A stretch of DNA of 64,000 nt from Phymorhynchus buccinoides (GCA_017654935.2 CM065699.1:51156480-51220479); one strand, 5' to 3'. Counted from the first letter of the stretch, positions 1 through 17,270 are shown. Notes: generated by a model from the letters alone, not told the origin. Program-made: numbers and translations.

Positions 1-609
1 TTTGCTTGTCTGTCTGTTTGACTATCTCTGTGTCCTATCTCTCTTGATCCAATACACCTTTGCTTGTCTGTCTGTTTGACTGTCTCTGTGTCCTATCTCT
101 CTTGATCCAACACACCTTTGCTTGTCTGTCTATTTGACTATCTCTGTCTCCCTTTGTGTCCTATCTCTCTTGATCCAACACACCTTTGCTTGTCTGTCTC
201 TTTGAATTTCTCTGTCTCTTTGACTATCTCTGTCTCTTTGTGTCCTATCTCTCATAATCCAACACACCTTTGCTTGTCTGTCTCTTTGACTTTCTCTGTC
301 TCTTTGACTATCTCTGTCTCTTTGACTATCTCTGTCTCTTTGACTATCTCTGTCTCTTTGACTATCTCTGTCTCTTTGACAATCTCTGTCTCTTTGACTA
401 TCTCTGTCTCTTTGACTATCTCTGTCTCTTTGTGTCCTATCTCTCATGATCCAATACACCTTTGCTTGTCTGTCTCTTTGACTATCTCTGTCTCTTTGAC
501 TATCTCTGTCTCTCTGACTATCTCTGTCTCTTTGACTATCTCTGTCTCTCTGACTATCTCTGTCTCTCTGACTATCTCTGTCTCTCTGACTATCTCTGTC
601 GCCATTTGT
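1..609. repeat. 18-bp minisatellite array with longer composite units
   Basis: The core unit is an 18-mer, GTCTCTTTGACTATCTCT, repeated head to tail with point variants (CTCTGACT for CTTTGACT). It alternates with a longer segment containing CCTATCTCTCTTGATCCAA and ACACCTTTGCTTGTC, so the left part has composite units of about 60 bp. Because 18 is a multiple of three, long open frames appear on both strands; they are compositional and not genes. The array is cut by the window start. Confidence 0.9.
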
Positions 610-659
610 GTCCTATCTCTCTTTCACTTCCCCGTCTTTTCTTTGCTGCAAATGTGTAA

Positions 660-1580
660 ACACTTTTAGATATTGGTCCAACATGCGTGTGTGTGTATCT
701 CAGTATCTGCTCGTGTGTGAACACTGAATGTGAGTACATATAATACAATTTAAGATTGACTATTGTTTGTCGAAAATGCAAGGTTATCCTGTTTGTTGTC
801 CTGTTAAAAATGCATTAAAAACCCCATACGATTAAGTTTGAAAGCATTGACACAAGAAGAAGAAAAACACACCACACACTTGATTTTGAAACGAAGCTCA
901 AGTTCTGTCTGACAACGAGGTACCTAGAAGAAAACAGGAAGTGAGAAACACAAAGGGAAGCAACTCGAAGTAGATTTGCAGTCCGCCATTTTCTTTGACT
1001 TATTTAGAAGAGACAATTGAAAGTTACTGACATTTTTTGTTATCAGTAGGAGGAATAAAAAAAATAAATATTTGTATCAATAGACGATTTTCAGAAAAAA
1101 AATAGGGAAGAGCACTTCGTGAAAGTTAGAGTTGATTACCTCGACTTACTCGGTCAACACCATAGCAGCGATGGCGGCATGGCGTCGAAGCTTGAAACCA
1201 CAGGATGCGAGTCAGCGACTTGCAAACATTTTTTTTAGAAAAATGAGTATCCACAGATAGAACTTGCAATATGTGACGTAAAAATATAAATGACATCAAT
1301 TTTAGAATGACGCACGGTGTTCTAAGTGATGTATGTCTACTCAAACACACGAGGCGAGAGCTGGGGATCTACCTGATGGTAGAGTAACTTCCCCTGTTTG
1401 ACCGATTGAATTAGGCAAGATCACTCCCACACACCATGAAATTACTCCCCTTAATTATTTCCGAACACCTTCCTATTTACACATTTTAGAATGATCATTG
1501 GAAGTATTAGAACATGGACGTTTCTTGAAATGATGTTACCAACTATACACTAAATATTCATATTTATTTTACCACTGATA
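660..1580. other. AT-rich intergenic stretch, nothing recognised
   Basis: No exon-like open frame, no terminal repeat pair and no retroposon tail was seen. Short A- and T-rich runs occur around 1060-1110. Confidence 0.5.
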
Positions 1581-1671
1581 CATGTGGAAAAAGAGCCGAT
1601 GTTTACGGAAGACAAAATTGTGCCATCGTTTTCTATTCCGTGTGAAACTAATTTCTTATATAAACATTCTT

Positions 1672-1989
<318 letters not shown>

Positions 1990-2093
1990 CCCACACTCTC
2001 TCTCTCTCTTACTGTTCGTACATACAAACAACCATGTCTACATGACGCATTGTGCTTTCCTACTTAGACTTTACTGTCCACAGCAGCTACACG

Positions 2094-2228
2094 AAACATG
2101 CCGGATATAACGAATCAATCTAACAGAAATTTGTTATATCAGTCGCGTTGGATACAGTGAATGCCGGTTATAATTAAGTAGTTTTGAATGTCCCTAGCAT
2201 TTCGTTATAAACGTCGTCGACTGTACAT
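2094..2228. mobile_element. Decayed MITE end, pogo/Tc1-like, copy 1
   Basis: The segment ends in GTCGTCGACTGTA and contains ATTTCGTTATAA. It matches 2631-2760 over most of its length (GCCGGATAT, GGATACAGTGAA, AGTGTCCCT-like, CATTTCGTTATAA). The terminal CGTCGTCGACTGTA resembles Tc1/pogo-type ends next to TA, but no transposase is present. Family placement is inference. Confidence 0.5.
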
Positions 2229-2340
2229 AATTATACACATACATGCGTGCATAAGCGAACATTGATATTATTTCGCATGCTTAAGCAGCATCGTTAGGAA
2301 AGTACTGAAAACATACTGGCACGTTTTATAGGCTACAGTG

Positions 2341-2576
2341 TTAAAGACTCAGTGACGCACCACGATTAAGTCCCTTGCTTTTTTCTGGGTTGCTGTGACC
2401 CACATACGAATTTCCCCATATTCAAATTGAGGCTGCTCTTTAAACTGATGTGTCGGTTTCAATTTGGGGCCATTTATATGGGAGTCAGACTTGGTCAAAA
2501 CAAGATTTCTTTCCAGTTATAAAAGGGAAAACACGTGAAACCCGTGATTTTGACACTTGATCGGGTGGATCTTTAA
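2341..2576. mobile_element. TTAA-bounded MITE family D, copy 1
   Basis: A 236-bp element starting TTAAAG and ending CTTTAA, with GCACCACGATTAAGTCCCTT near the left end and GTGATTTTGACAC near the right. The centre holds an imperfect palindrome (CAAATTGAG facing TTTCAATTTGG). Related copies lie at 32267-32495 and 36398-36635. It is non-coding; the TTAA at both ends suggests piggyBac-type target choice (inference). Confidence 0.75.
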
Positions 2577-2630
2577 CAACGTTTATCTGGCTTATCAACT
2601 TTTGTATGCTGGTACATTTTCACCCTTGCA

Positions 2631-2760
2631 CACGCCGGATATTGCGAAAACAATGGATAGAAATTCGTTATAACCGACACGACGGATACAGTGAAAGACG
2701 GTTGTAACGAAGAACGTTTGAGTGTCCCTGGCATTTCGTTATAACCGTCGTCGACTGTAG
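2631..2760. mobile_element. Decayed MITE end, pogo/Tc1-like, copy 2
   Basis: Second copy of the segment at 2094-2228 in the same orientation, ending CCGTCGTCGACTGTA. The copies differ by scattered substitutions, so this is an old pair. Confidence 0.5.
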
Positions 2761-3090
2761 TGTCCATTGCCAAACTTGCGCAGCTGGAAACGTGTACCCA
2801 GTACTACCCACCCACCGCACACACGCTCACCTACCCTACACATCGGTCAAGTGGGTCAGACTGGGCAGCGTCAACAGACTTCGCTCAGTGGTGAAGAAAC
2901 GTGAATGGTGTCAGAGCTGACCGTGTGTGAGCAACGTTTTGCTGTGTTAACAGACGGACTGGTTCTTCAACCCTTGTGTAGTAAGTTTGTCGTATTAGTT
3001 TGTTTTGTTTGGGCATTGACATCGGCTTTGATTCTTAGTGTTTCGTGTTGAATCTTTTTTTGAAATGTTGTTTTAAAGGTGTTTGATTCT
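2761..3090. other. Intergenic, nothing recognised
   Basis: Unique sequence between MITE remnants, with no exon-like frame or terminal repeats. Confidence 0.4.
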
Positions 3091-3092
3091 GA

Positions 3093-3600
3093 ACTGTTGT
3101 ATGATAGCATTTTCAAAAGTGGGATAATTTTGTTAACATTGGAAAGATCTTTTACTACTCTTTTTTACCGACTGTGTGTATACTCTTCCTTGTTTGGGCT
3201 AATGTTAAGATCAGCTCCCTCCCTGTTCCAGGGTGAAGGCTTAGGGTTAGGGCCAATCAGCTCCCTCCGATTGACCTTTTCCGTTAAGCTGATTGGCCAA
3301 CTTCACCATGGAACAGCGGAGGGAGCTGATCTTAACATTTGCCCTTTTTTGTTTGTTTGAACGTGCATTATAAAGAATTCTTTCTTTTTTCTTTCTTTCT
3401 CTTTCTTTAATTTTTTTAAAATGTTTTTATGAACATTTACGTTGTATGATAGCATTTTCAAAAGTGGAATAATTTAGATAAAATTGGAAGATCTTTGACT
3501 AGTTTTTGTTTACCGACTGTGTGTATACTCTTCCGTTTTTGTTTGTTTGAACGTGCATTATAAAGAATTCTTTTTTCTTTTCTTTCTTTTTGTTAATTTA
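3093..3600. repeat. Tandem duplication of about 195 bp, first copy carrying an insertion
   Basis: The segment starting TTGTATGATAGCATTTTCAA occurs at about 3097 and again at about 3442, and both copies continue through CGACTGTGTGTATACTCTTCC and GAACGTGCATTATAAAGAAT. The first copy is about 149 bp longer because a fold-back element (3196-3344) sits inside it; the second copy shows the uninterrupted order. Confidence 0.8.
3196..3344. mobile_element. 149-bp fold-back MITE
   Basis: Left end GGGCTAATGTTAAGATCAGC and right end (as reverse complement) GGGCAAATGTTAAGATCAGC continue as matching inverted repeats through CTCCCTCC and a GTTCCA/TGGAAC pair, leaving a short loop. The neighbouring tandem copy lacks the element, which directly supports insertion. 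No coding capacity. Confidence 0.85.
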
Positions 3601-3962
3601 TTATTTTTACCTTTCTATGAACATTTACTATTTACACTCTGACACATTAAAACAAAAATTCAATCGCAAAGAAGGAAAGCTCTGTCATGAAAGTAGAAAA
3701 CTAAATTTATCTGTTTACATGCATATTATTTGTATTTTTCAGTAATATAATTAATACTTTGAGCAACTGCTATTGACACTCACAGTAAGCCTGTATGACA
3801 ACAGTTAAATTGTTGCCTAGTTTAGTGCTGACAGTTGTGTGACTTTGTAGTGTATCATAAATAACAAATGTTAATATGCTAGATGTTTGCATACGTAACG
3901 AACACGACAAGCGAATAATAAGTATTTCTTTAAATGTGTATTGGTGTTTGGCTATGTTTGTT

Positions 3963-4526
3963 TTAAAGGGGCACCCTGACGGATGAGCTTTTGCAAGAAA
4001 CACGTCGAGATCACCAGAAAGACAGCCTTTTCAAGGATCGGAACACTCACCTATGCTCTGGTTTCCTAGAAATCAAACCGTCAAAACGGCGATTCCTCCT
4101 TGGCGGAGATGCCGGAGAGAGAAGCCATTTTGGATGGGGTGGGTGGAGGCCACTCATTGTGGTTGAAGCTTTTTCTTCTTTGTGGTGCAGTAAAAAAAAA
4201 AAAGGGGCTAGGCCTATTTCCTTTCCTGCGAGCGAAACTCCTTTTCGTAGACTATAAAATTAAAAGAAATAAATAGATAAAAAGGCTTGTATTGTGGACA
4301 TTTCGTGCAAACGATTTGGTCTAAACTCAGGCGGCACATGCCTTCTCTTTCACTGAAAGAATTTGACTCCCAGCACCTCCGTCAAGGAGGAATCGCCGAT
4401 TTGACGGTTTGATTTATCGGAAACCAGAGCAAAGTGAGTATTGCGATCTCTGTAAAGGGTGTTTTCCTGGTGATCTCGACGTGTTTCTTGCAAAAAAAAA
4501 CCTCATCCATCAGGGTCCACCTTTAA
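3963..4526. mobile_element. Long-inverted-repeat MITE family C, copy 1
   Basis: About 560 bp bounded by TTAAAGGGGCACCCTGACGG and, on the other side, CCATCAGGGTCCACCTTTAA. The inverted arms are long and imperfect: they share GATCTCGACGTGTTTCTTGC, CTTTACAGAGAT-like and GGCGATTCCTCCTTGGCGGA segments. The interior is unique and non-coding. A related copy with opposite interior orientation is at 8662-9165. Confidence 0.85.
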
Positions 4527-5030
4527 GATAAAAGATCAGTCTTCATACATCTTTTGTTATCTCGAGTGTTTAAAATAATCTAAAAATGTAAGAATTTGTT
4601 TCTGTTTTGTGTATTCCCTTCCCTGTTCATGGTTTTGATAAATGCATACCATATTTAGAATGCTTTGGAATATTGCCTAATCATGTAAACGGTTTTTGTA
4701 TATGCTACAACACGTGGCTATGAGGATCAATCAAAGATTATTTGTATTGCAGGAGCAATACATAAAATCAAAGGAGGTAACAAATGCTTTAATTTTGGCT
4801 TTGGTTTTAATGCTTTTACACGCATTGGGAATTCATAGCTCGAAAACAACCTGCTATTTTATTTAGCTAATAACCGTTTTGTTTTGTTTCTTTTTGTTTC
4901 TGTCATTGTTTTTGTCATTCAAGCCTACAGATATTAACGGATTCTTCTCAACTCATGCACACGTATTTTCTTCACTGACAGAAGCTGAGGGGACATGCAG
5001 AGGTGCTGAAGAAAGACAGAAGACTTTACA
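4527..5030. other. Upstream flank of the claudin-like gene
   Basis: AT-rich and otherwise unremarkable. A pyrimidine-rich stretch ending in CCTACAG near 4930 could be a splice acceptor for a 5' UTR exon leading into the 88-bp repeats. No promoter element can be supported. Confidence 0.3.
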
Positions 5031-5036
5031 TCAGTA

Positions 5037-5391
5037 CCGGATACCGGGACTTAGGCGTGGCCTTGGCTCACAGAACAAGAGGAAGAAGAGATTGACGAGG
5101 AAAGAGGAATCAGGAATCCGAGAACGCTACACCAGGACTTAGGCGTGGCCTTGGATCACAGAACAAGAGGAAGAAGAGATTGACGAGGAAAGAGGAATCA
5201 GGAATCCGAGAACGCTACACCAGGACTTAGGCGTGGCCTTGGATCACAGAACAAGAGGAAGAAGAGATTGACGAGGAAAGAGGAATCAGGAATCCGAGAA
5301 CGCTACACCAGGACTTAGGCGTGGCATTGAATCACAGAACAAGAGGAAGAAGAGATTGACCAGGAAAGAGGAATCAGGAATCCGAGAACTC
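5037..5391 (+). repeat. 88-bp tandem repeat, about four copies, abutting a start codon
   Basis: Units containing GGACTTAGGCGTGGCCTTGG and GAGGAAGAAGAGATTGAC recur with an 88-bp period (AGGCGTGG at 5053, 5141, 5229 and 5317). The last unit runs to within a few bases of the ATG at 5395, so the array probably forms part of the 5' untranslated region of the claudin-like transcript. No in-frame ATG was seen in the units. Confidence 0.85.
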
Positions 5392-5394
5392 ACC

Positions 5395-10549
<5,155 letters not shown>

Positions 10550-11204
10550 GTTAGACGTGGTCCTGAATGAAAAAGACAATCTGTTATACATACCAACAAG
10601 CATAACAACAAACCAAACCAATGATAAGCACAAACCTTTTGCGAACTAGGTTTTCGTCAGTATTACAAGTGTGTTAAAATTATGTGCTTTAGCAGATGAG
10701 AGACGCCATGACTATTAAGGATGACATAATATGGGACATGTACTTTATGTCAGTACGTAATACGTAGATGGCAGTCAAGGGGTTAAGGATGACCCTAATT
10801 AAAACAGTGCCAAATCATATTATACACTTAAGATTTAAATTCTAAGCAAACATTCTGTGCACATGAATCTAAAACTTGAACACTTGTGAGCTCGTTTGAA
10901 CTGTGATTCGATAGTTTTATTTTTAGCCCGATTTATAGACCATGGCAGCTTTGACTAAACTGTAAAGCGGCGACACAACGCTGCAAGTCTGGGCCCAAGT
11001 AGATGGGAACGAGAGCATTCAATATCGAAACGGTGAAAAGGAACATAATTATGTACTACATGCCTGGATAAAGAACTGAGAGCTTAACATAGTTCTTTGT
11101 CCGTCTGTCTCTCTTTTTGTGTCTGTCGCTCTGTCTGTCCCGTCTGTCTGTCTCTTTCCTCTCCCTGCCCCCGGCCCCCTTTCCCTTGTGTGTGTGTGTA
11201 TGTG
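10550..11204. other. 3' flank of the claudin-like gene
   Basis: AT-rich and unique up to a CT-rich stretch near 11100-11180. No clear AATAAA polyadenylation signal was found close to the stop. Nothing else was recognised. Confidence 0.4.
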
Positions 11205-11225
11205 TGACTATTTCTCAGTTTTGGG

Positions 11226-11408
11226 GGTGAGAATTCACGGATGATCTATGGCGGCATGGTGATCTTCGTCTTACCGTTCAACGCAGCTCTCGGTCCACTT
11301 TTGCACATGTGGAACTTGGCAGGACAGAAACGACAACAAGCCCAAGAGAACAAACTAATAAACATTTTTAAGACACGGGTAGCTTGTACGAAGAAAGCGA
11401 ATGTATGA
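11226..11408 (+). pseudogene. Partial copy of the GRL101-like receptor 3' end
   Basis: The frame reads SRMIYGGMVIFVLPFNAALG and continues to KKANV followed by TGA at 11406-11408, almost identical to the last 60 residues of the receptor at 24713. Only membrane segment 7 and the C-tail are present; the six upstream segments, leucine-rich repeats and LDLa repeats are absent. It is a truncated duplicate created with the inverted duplication and cannot encode a receptor. Confidence 0.85.
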
Positions 11409-12505
11409 TACGTGTTCAAAGTGTGCCACAGAAACAGTAGCACAATAGTGGGATAACCCAATGAACAGAAAGATAAGTTGATAAATGAGCGATTGAATTA
11501 TGCGTGTACACGTGACTGGTCGTACAAGTCACAGTCCACTGTTTCACGCAAAGAATATCTCATTATAAACGGACACACTGTGCATAAAGACGGGAGCATT
11601 GAGGACAATTTTGCTCATTTCCATGTAATGATCTTTGGTCCAGTAGTTTTGGGTCTATGAAGTCCAACAGAAAATCGTTTCACAACACACATAGACACAC
11701 GGATGCGCACATACTCGCTAAGAAAAGCACATGTTCTTGTCCCTTCTAGTTGATGTGCTCCCGTTTGTGGCAGAGAGCTTCTAAGACTTTTGCATCTCTG
11801 GAATCGTTCAGACAGAAAAGCACTGACAAGGAAATGAAGAGAGACGATTCTAACAATGCAGCACTTTAGCAATGCAGCGAACGAGCCAACAGTTAGGACA
11901 ACGCATGCCAAACGGATCGCCATATAAAGGTACTCCAAGTGCAACACTGATTTCTGTAAATTGTGATTTCTGAATTGCTCCAGCCCTTTTGAAGAGAGAA
12001 GAGATGCTGTCAAAGTATTCCATTGCTTTCAGATACTTCCACACGAATTTAAAGAATCATTCATTATGAAACCTTTACATTTATGTTATGTTTAAAACAA
12101 AGATAGAAAACAAAAACGAAGAACAAAATGAACAATAGAGAGTGTCAATTTCACGAATTCATAAGGAACAGACATTAATTATTTTGAGATGTTCAGTACG
12201 ATCGTGCATCAACTTTACTCTGACAACTCTTCACCAAACAGTTAAAACCAAAAGAAACATCCAAAACAAAAGCATTGATCCCCTTGTACATTTCACACAC
12301 CTGACATTTTTATGGTACATTGCACTTGTGGATTTTTCAGGGTTCACGTTTCCTGCCAAAACTTTCTTCATATTAATATCAATTATTATGTTCATTCGCC
12401 ATAGATGACGAAGGAGAACCTTCAAACAAAAGGGCTATGTCATAAGTGTTGCATTAAACTTCTCATAGAAGTTGTGGAAGTAATATGACTTCTCATATTG
12501 TCATG

Positions 12506-12790
12506 GAAGACACCAGGCCCCAACTGGACAGTACAGGGACTCATACCATGGCCACAGCATCCTGCATCGGATGTCGTTGAAGACACCAGGCCCCAATAGG
12601 GCAGTACAGGGACTCATGCCATGACCACAGCATCCTGCATCAGATGTCGTTGAAGACACCAGGCCCCAACTGGACAGTACAGGGACTCATACCATGACCA
12701 CAGCATCTTGCATAGGATGTCGTTGAAGACACCAGGCCCCAACTGGACAGTACAGGGACTCATACCATGACCACAGCATCTTGCATCATG
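12506..12790. repeat. 73-bp satellite, block 1
   Basis: Units starting GAAGACACCAGGCCCCAACT and ending GCATCGGATGTCGTT repeat every 73 bp (12506, 12579, 12652, 12725). The last unit is cut where the CR1 element begins. The satellite resumes in the same direction at 16902 and appears inverted at 22195-22880. Confidence 0.9.
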
Positions 12791-13079
12791 TGTTAGCGGG
12801 AAGGTGCAGTCGCTTCACATGCAGACTCACCTTATCTCCGACTTTTATCTTGATCTACGTTTGATATATGTTGATTTTCTGCTTCAAGTTGTGCAAGTGT
12901 GTTTGTGATGGACTCTACTCCCCTTTGGCGGCTTTATGCCGCCCCGCCGGCTGTGAGAGTGTTTGTTTTCCTGTTTTTATTTTCGGCATGCCAGCTGAAA
13001 TTCAAATTTCCAAAACCAACCATGGCACTGGCTTTTCCCACCCCAAGCCGTGCCTACCAGCGCGCGTGCGCGCATCAGC

Positions 13080-16000
13080 TCTAAGTAGCATCAGTTCGCT
13101 GGCAGGCGTGAGTGTACCCCCACATCTACACTCCCCACCTCTCCAAACCTCCCTTTCTTTCACCACTGTTCCTGCTCCTACTACCAAGACGCGGCGTACA
13201 ACATATACAAGGGACCGGCTGTTGACCATCAACACAGCTACACAGTCGTATCTTAAGCCTGACATGATCACCACTTTGAAAGACCTGGGCATCAGCTACA
13301 AACTGCCACGCGGAAAGCGCTCTAATCGTGGCGGTACACGAAAGCGTAAACATATCCTTGTGCTAAGCAGTGAACTTCGACCCTGCGTTTACGACCCTCG
13401 TGGACCTAACCCTGAAAACTTGATCTATGCGCCCCTCGTAACAGTTAGCACCCCACCATCAGATCAGCTGTGTGTGTCGCTTTTCAATGCACGATCTGTG
13501 GGCCCTGCAACTACTAGAACGCAAATTATTGACTTCATCACTGACAATGACATTGACGTAATGCTATTAACTGAAACTTGGCTTCGTTCGTCTGGAGATG
13601 AAGCTAAGTGTAGTGACCTCACCCCAATCCGATACGCTCTACGCTCTTTCCCCCGCCCTCCCCACTCCTCTGGAAAGTTCGCTCGCGGTGGTGGCATCGC
13701 ATTTCTACACAAGGCTCTCTCTCCTCTTTCTCAACTGTTACGACTGTGTTTCCCTTCACTCATTCTTCGTTTGAACTTACTCAACTCTCCCTCAACCTAC
13801 AGCACGCCTTTGTCAACTTCGTCTGTGTTTATCGTCCACCTCCCAGCAAAAGAAACATGTTGAAAGACAGAACATTGCTCGACGAACTGCCTTCTTTCTT
13901 AGAGTATTGTTCTTTCTTGTTTGGTAAAGTGATCATTGCCGGTGACTTTAACATCCACTATGAAAATGTGACGGACAATAACACCATGAAATGTAGAGAT
14001 ATTGTAGGCATGTATAATTTTGTTCAATCTGTCACTGAACCTACTCATGTGCATGGTCACATTCTTGATCTTGTCTTGTACCCATGCTGTGATAATTTTG
14101 TCTTGTCTACAAATGTGTGTCACGATCTTACGTCCGATCATGTGTCTGTGTTGTGCAAAGTAGGTCTCCCCAAACCTGTCCGTCGCCGCACAACAAAATT
14201 CATCCGCTCTTTTCATAAGATTGACAAGACTAACTTGAAAGATGATTTAGAAACTGCCATAACACCTGACATGTCTCTTCCCGATTTAAACTTTTCTCTG
14301 AAAAATCTGCTCGATACGCACGCCCCTCTCCATCAGGTGTCTGTCAGGACGGAGAGATCCACACCTTGGTACAATACAGTCGCTCCCCAACTCACAGAGT
14401 TCAAACGTGAGCGCCGCAGAGCAGAAAGGTGCTGGCTCTCCTCTGGTCTGACTGTTCACAAACAGATCTACAACTCGATCAAACGGACAATTGCCGACTT
14501 AGTACAAAGGGCTAAGACTCAGTTTTCCTCCTCTAAAATTTCCGCTAGCAAGACTTGCAAAGAACTCTACCGAAACATGAATCAAATCCTAGGCAAAACA
14601 CAAGCTGCTGTATTCCCTTCAAATATAGAACCTAAAAAACTCCCTGACGCCTTTCTTAACTTTTTCCGAGACAAAATAGTAGCCATTCGAAATGCTTTTC
14701 CTTCTTCTCAGCCTCTAGACGAGTCCCCAGCCTTCTCTGGCCCAACTTTGTTTTGATCCAGTCACAACACAGTTCGTGAAAGAGATTCTCAAAAAAACGG
14801 CCAAGAAATCTTGTGAACTTGACCCTTTCCCTACATCCCTCCTCTATGAAAACATTGATACCTTGTTACCAGTCATAACAAATATTTTCAACCGTTCTTT
14901 GTCAAGTGGTACAGTCCCTGATGATTTTAAAGACGCAATTGTGAAACCCCTCCTGAAAAAATCTACTCTGAACCCAGATGAAATTAAAAAACTATCGGCC
15001 AATCTCTAACCTTCCCTTCTTGTCAAAAATCTTAGAGAAAGTAGTTATTCATCAGCTATCTCAGCACCTTGTTACGAACAATCTTCTCAGTCCCCATCAA
15101 TCTGCTTACCGTGCTGGACACAGTACTGAAACATCTCTTATTAGTATCTTAAATGACATTCTGACTTCCCTTGACGACGACAAAATATCTGTTCTCCTTC
15201 TTCTTGATTTATCAGCAGCATTTGACACGATAGACCATGACATTCTACTGACACGCTTGACAACTGACTTTGGCATTTGCGGCACCGTACTAAATTGGTT
15301 TAAATCATATCTCTCCAATAGAAAGCAATTTGTTCTCATTGAAAATATGCAGTCATCTAAAATGTCTCTTGACTTTGGCGTTCCTCAGGGATCAGTACTT
15401 GGGCCTGTACTTTTTATCATGTACACAACACCATTGTCCAAGATAATTAATAAACATTCTGTTCAGCACGAAATTTTCGCCGACGACACCCAGCTCGAAC
15501 ATTCTGACATACATGGAAACTACCACCAACTTGTCCAAACACTTGAAGACTGTGTCTCTGACATCAAACATTGGATGTTAACCAACAAACTTAAGTTAAA
15601 TGATGATAAAACAGAGGCTATCCAGTTTGTTCGACAAAATCATGCTCAAAATCTCCCAGCCTCTATAGAGCTTTGTTCCACCGAAATTACGTTTATGTCG
15701 TGCGTTCGTGATCTCGGCCTTCATATTGACTCTACCAAAATCTGTCAAGCCTGCTTTCTTGAAATCTGTCGCATTAGTTCAATTAGACCCTTCCTGACTG
15801 AAGATGCCACAAAGACACTTGTCACTTCCTGTATTCTGTCTAGATTAGATTATTGCAATGCCCTCCTCCTAGGCCTTCCTACAACCTCTCTCCAACCTCT
15901 TCAACGTGTTCAAAATTCTGCCGCACGCCTTGTATTCAGAATACCAAAACGGCACCATACATCAGATATTTTAATGAAACTACACTGGCTCAAAATCGAA

Positions 16001-16305
16001 TACCGAATCAAATACAAATCTGCCTGCCTCTGCTACAAAATCGTTACAAAAGACGCACCAGCCTATCTTTGCAACCTTTTCCAGATCTACGTTCCTGCCT
16101 TCGTTCTTCCTCTGATGACCGTATTTTTCAAATTCCCTCTTACCATCGGAAACAACACGGCTCCAGAGCATTTTCCGTTTCAGCTGCTACACTTTGGAAC
16201 TCACTCCCTTTCAGCCTCCGTCATGCCAAATGCTTTGTAACGTTTAAGTCTGCTCTGAAAACCCACTACTTCAAACTGCAGCTGCAGAGTACATCTAAAA
16301 CTTAG
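13080..16305 (+). pseudogene. CR1-type ORF2 remnant: endonuclease and reverse transcriptase
   Basis: The reading frame is broken by at least four frameshifts (near 13730, 14756, 14985 and 16130), so no complete protein is made. Endonuclease (APE type) motifs are visible: FNARSVGP (about 13485), LLTETWL (13564), VYRPPPSKR (about 13825), IAGDFNIH (about 13935) and SDHVSVL (about 14135). Reverse transcriptase motifs follow: NYRPISNLPFLSKILEKV (about 14990), SAYRAGHSTETSL, LLLDLSAAFDTIDHD (about 15203), GVPQGSVLGPVLF (about 15378) and the catalytic FADDTQL (about 15476). The C-terminus has TLWNSLPFSLRHAKCFVTFK (about 16190). In life the protein nicks target DNA and reverse-transcribes its own RNA. 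This copy is dead. Confidence 0.92.
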
Positions 16306-16336
16306 AAATATTGCCAGCCACTCTGTCCATCTTGTT

Positions 16337-16531
16337 ATGTGTATGTGTGTCATCACGTGTTCTGTGTGTGTGCGTGTGCGCACGCACGCGTGTTTGTGTG
16401 TCTGTGTGTGTGTGTATGTGTGCGTGCGTGCGCGCACGTGTGTGTGTGGTGTATGTGTGCGTGCGCATGTTTGTGTTGTGTGTGTGCGTGTGATGCGTTC
16501 ATGTAGGCCCCTATATGAGTGTATGTATGCA

Positions 16532-16563
<32 letters not shown>

Positions 16564-16650
16564 TGTGCATGTGTGTGTGCGTGCGTGTGTATGTGTGTGT
16601 GTGTGTTTATGTGTGTGTGTGTGTGTGTGTGTGTGTATGCTGGTTGTGTG
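16337..16650. repeat. TG/CG-rich microsatellite in the CR1 3' UTR
   Basis: TG repeats with TGCG interruptions. The equivalent tract occurs in the other CR1/L2 3' ends at 6090-6222 and 52828-52985, so it travels with the element. Confidence 0.9.
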
Positions 16651-16901
16651 TGTGTTGTTTTTGTGAGTATGTTGTTGTGAATACTATGCTGTTATTTCAT
16701 GCTTGTGAATTGTGTGACAATGCATATGTGCATTTTTACCGGCCAAACAAAGTCTGACCGGTATTGTTTTGTCTGCTCATGTTATTGGATTTTTGTTTCA
16801 TGTTTTTATTCCATTTCAATTTTGTGTAAAGCGCCCTGTAGCCTACATAGTAGGATGGGCGCTATATAAATTTTCCTCATTATTATTATTATTATTATGT
16901 C

Positions 16902-17270
16902 GTTGAAGACACCAACTGGACAGTACAGGGGCTCATGCCATGACCACAGCATCCTGCATCAGATGTCGTTGAAGACACCAGGCCCCAATAGGACAGTAGA
17001 GGGACTCATGCCATGACCACAGCATCCTGCATCAGATGTCGTTGAAGACACCAGGCCCCAATAGGACAGTACAGGGACTCATGCCATGACCACAGCATCC
17101 TGCATCAGATGTCGTTGAAGACACCAGGCCCCAATAGGACAGTAGAGGGACTCATGCCATGACCACAGCATCCTACATCAGATGTCGTTGAAGACACCAG
17201 GCCCCAATAGGACAGTAGAGGGACTCATACCATGACCACAGCATCCTGCATCGGATGTCGTTGTTGAAGC
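16902..17270. repeat. 73-bp satellite, block 2
   Basis: About five units in the same direction as block 1. The first has a short deletion after GAAGACACCA; the others carry CCAATAGGACAG in place of CCAACTGGACAG. Blocks 1 and 2 are most simply one array split by the CR1 insertion. Confidence 0.9.

Larger units (their letters stand above)
11205..12800. repeat. Left arm of a large inverted duplication
   Basis: Read forward, this matches the reverse complement of about 22.2-24.9 kb: receptor 3' end (11226-11408), AAAGATAAGTTGATAAATGA (11470), GCTTCTAAGACTTTTGCATC (11780), the GTATTCCATTGC block (12015), CGAATTCATAAGGAACAGAC (12153) and the approach to the 73-bp satellite (12490). The right arm is longer by three insertions that this arm lacks. 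Scattered substitutions show it is a real, diverged duplication. Confidence 0.85.
12795..16904 (+). mobile_element. Near full-length CR1/L2-type LINE, degenerate
   Basis: About 4.1 kb inserted in the 73-bp satellite: satellite units stop at about 12790 and resume at about 16905. It contains an ORF2 remnant (13080-16305), a 3' UTR with a TG/CG-rich tract (16337-16650), the GGGCGCTATATAAATTTTCC block and a terminal ATT repeat (16880-16900), as expected of CR1/L2 elements that end in short repeats. The same 3' end, truncated, lies at 5666-6290 on the minus strand. A flanking ATGT occurs on both sides, but this is too short to call a target duplication. Confidence 0.88.

Noticed and set aside
3240..3260. 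Telomere-like TTAGGGTTAGGG
   Set aside because: Only two units, lying in the loop of a fold-back MITE; chance or element sequence.
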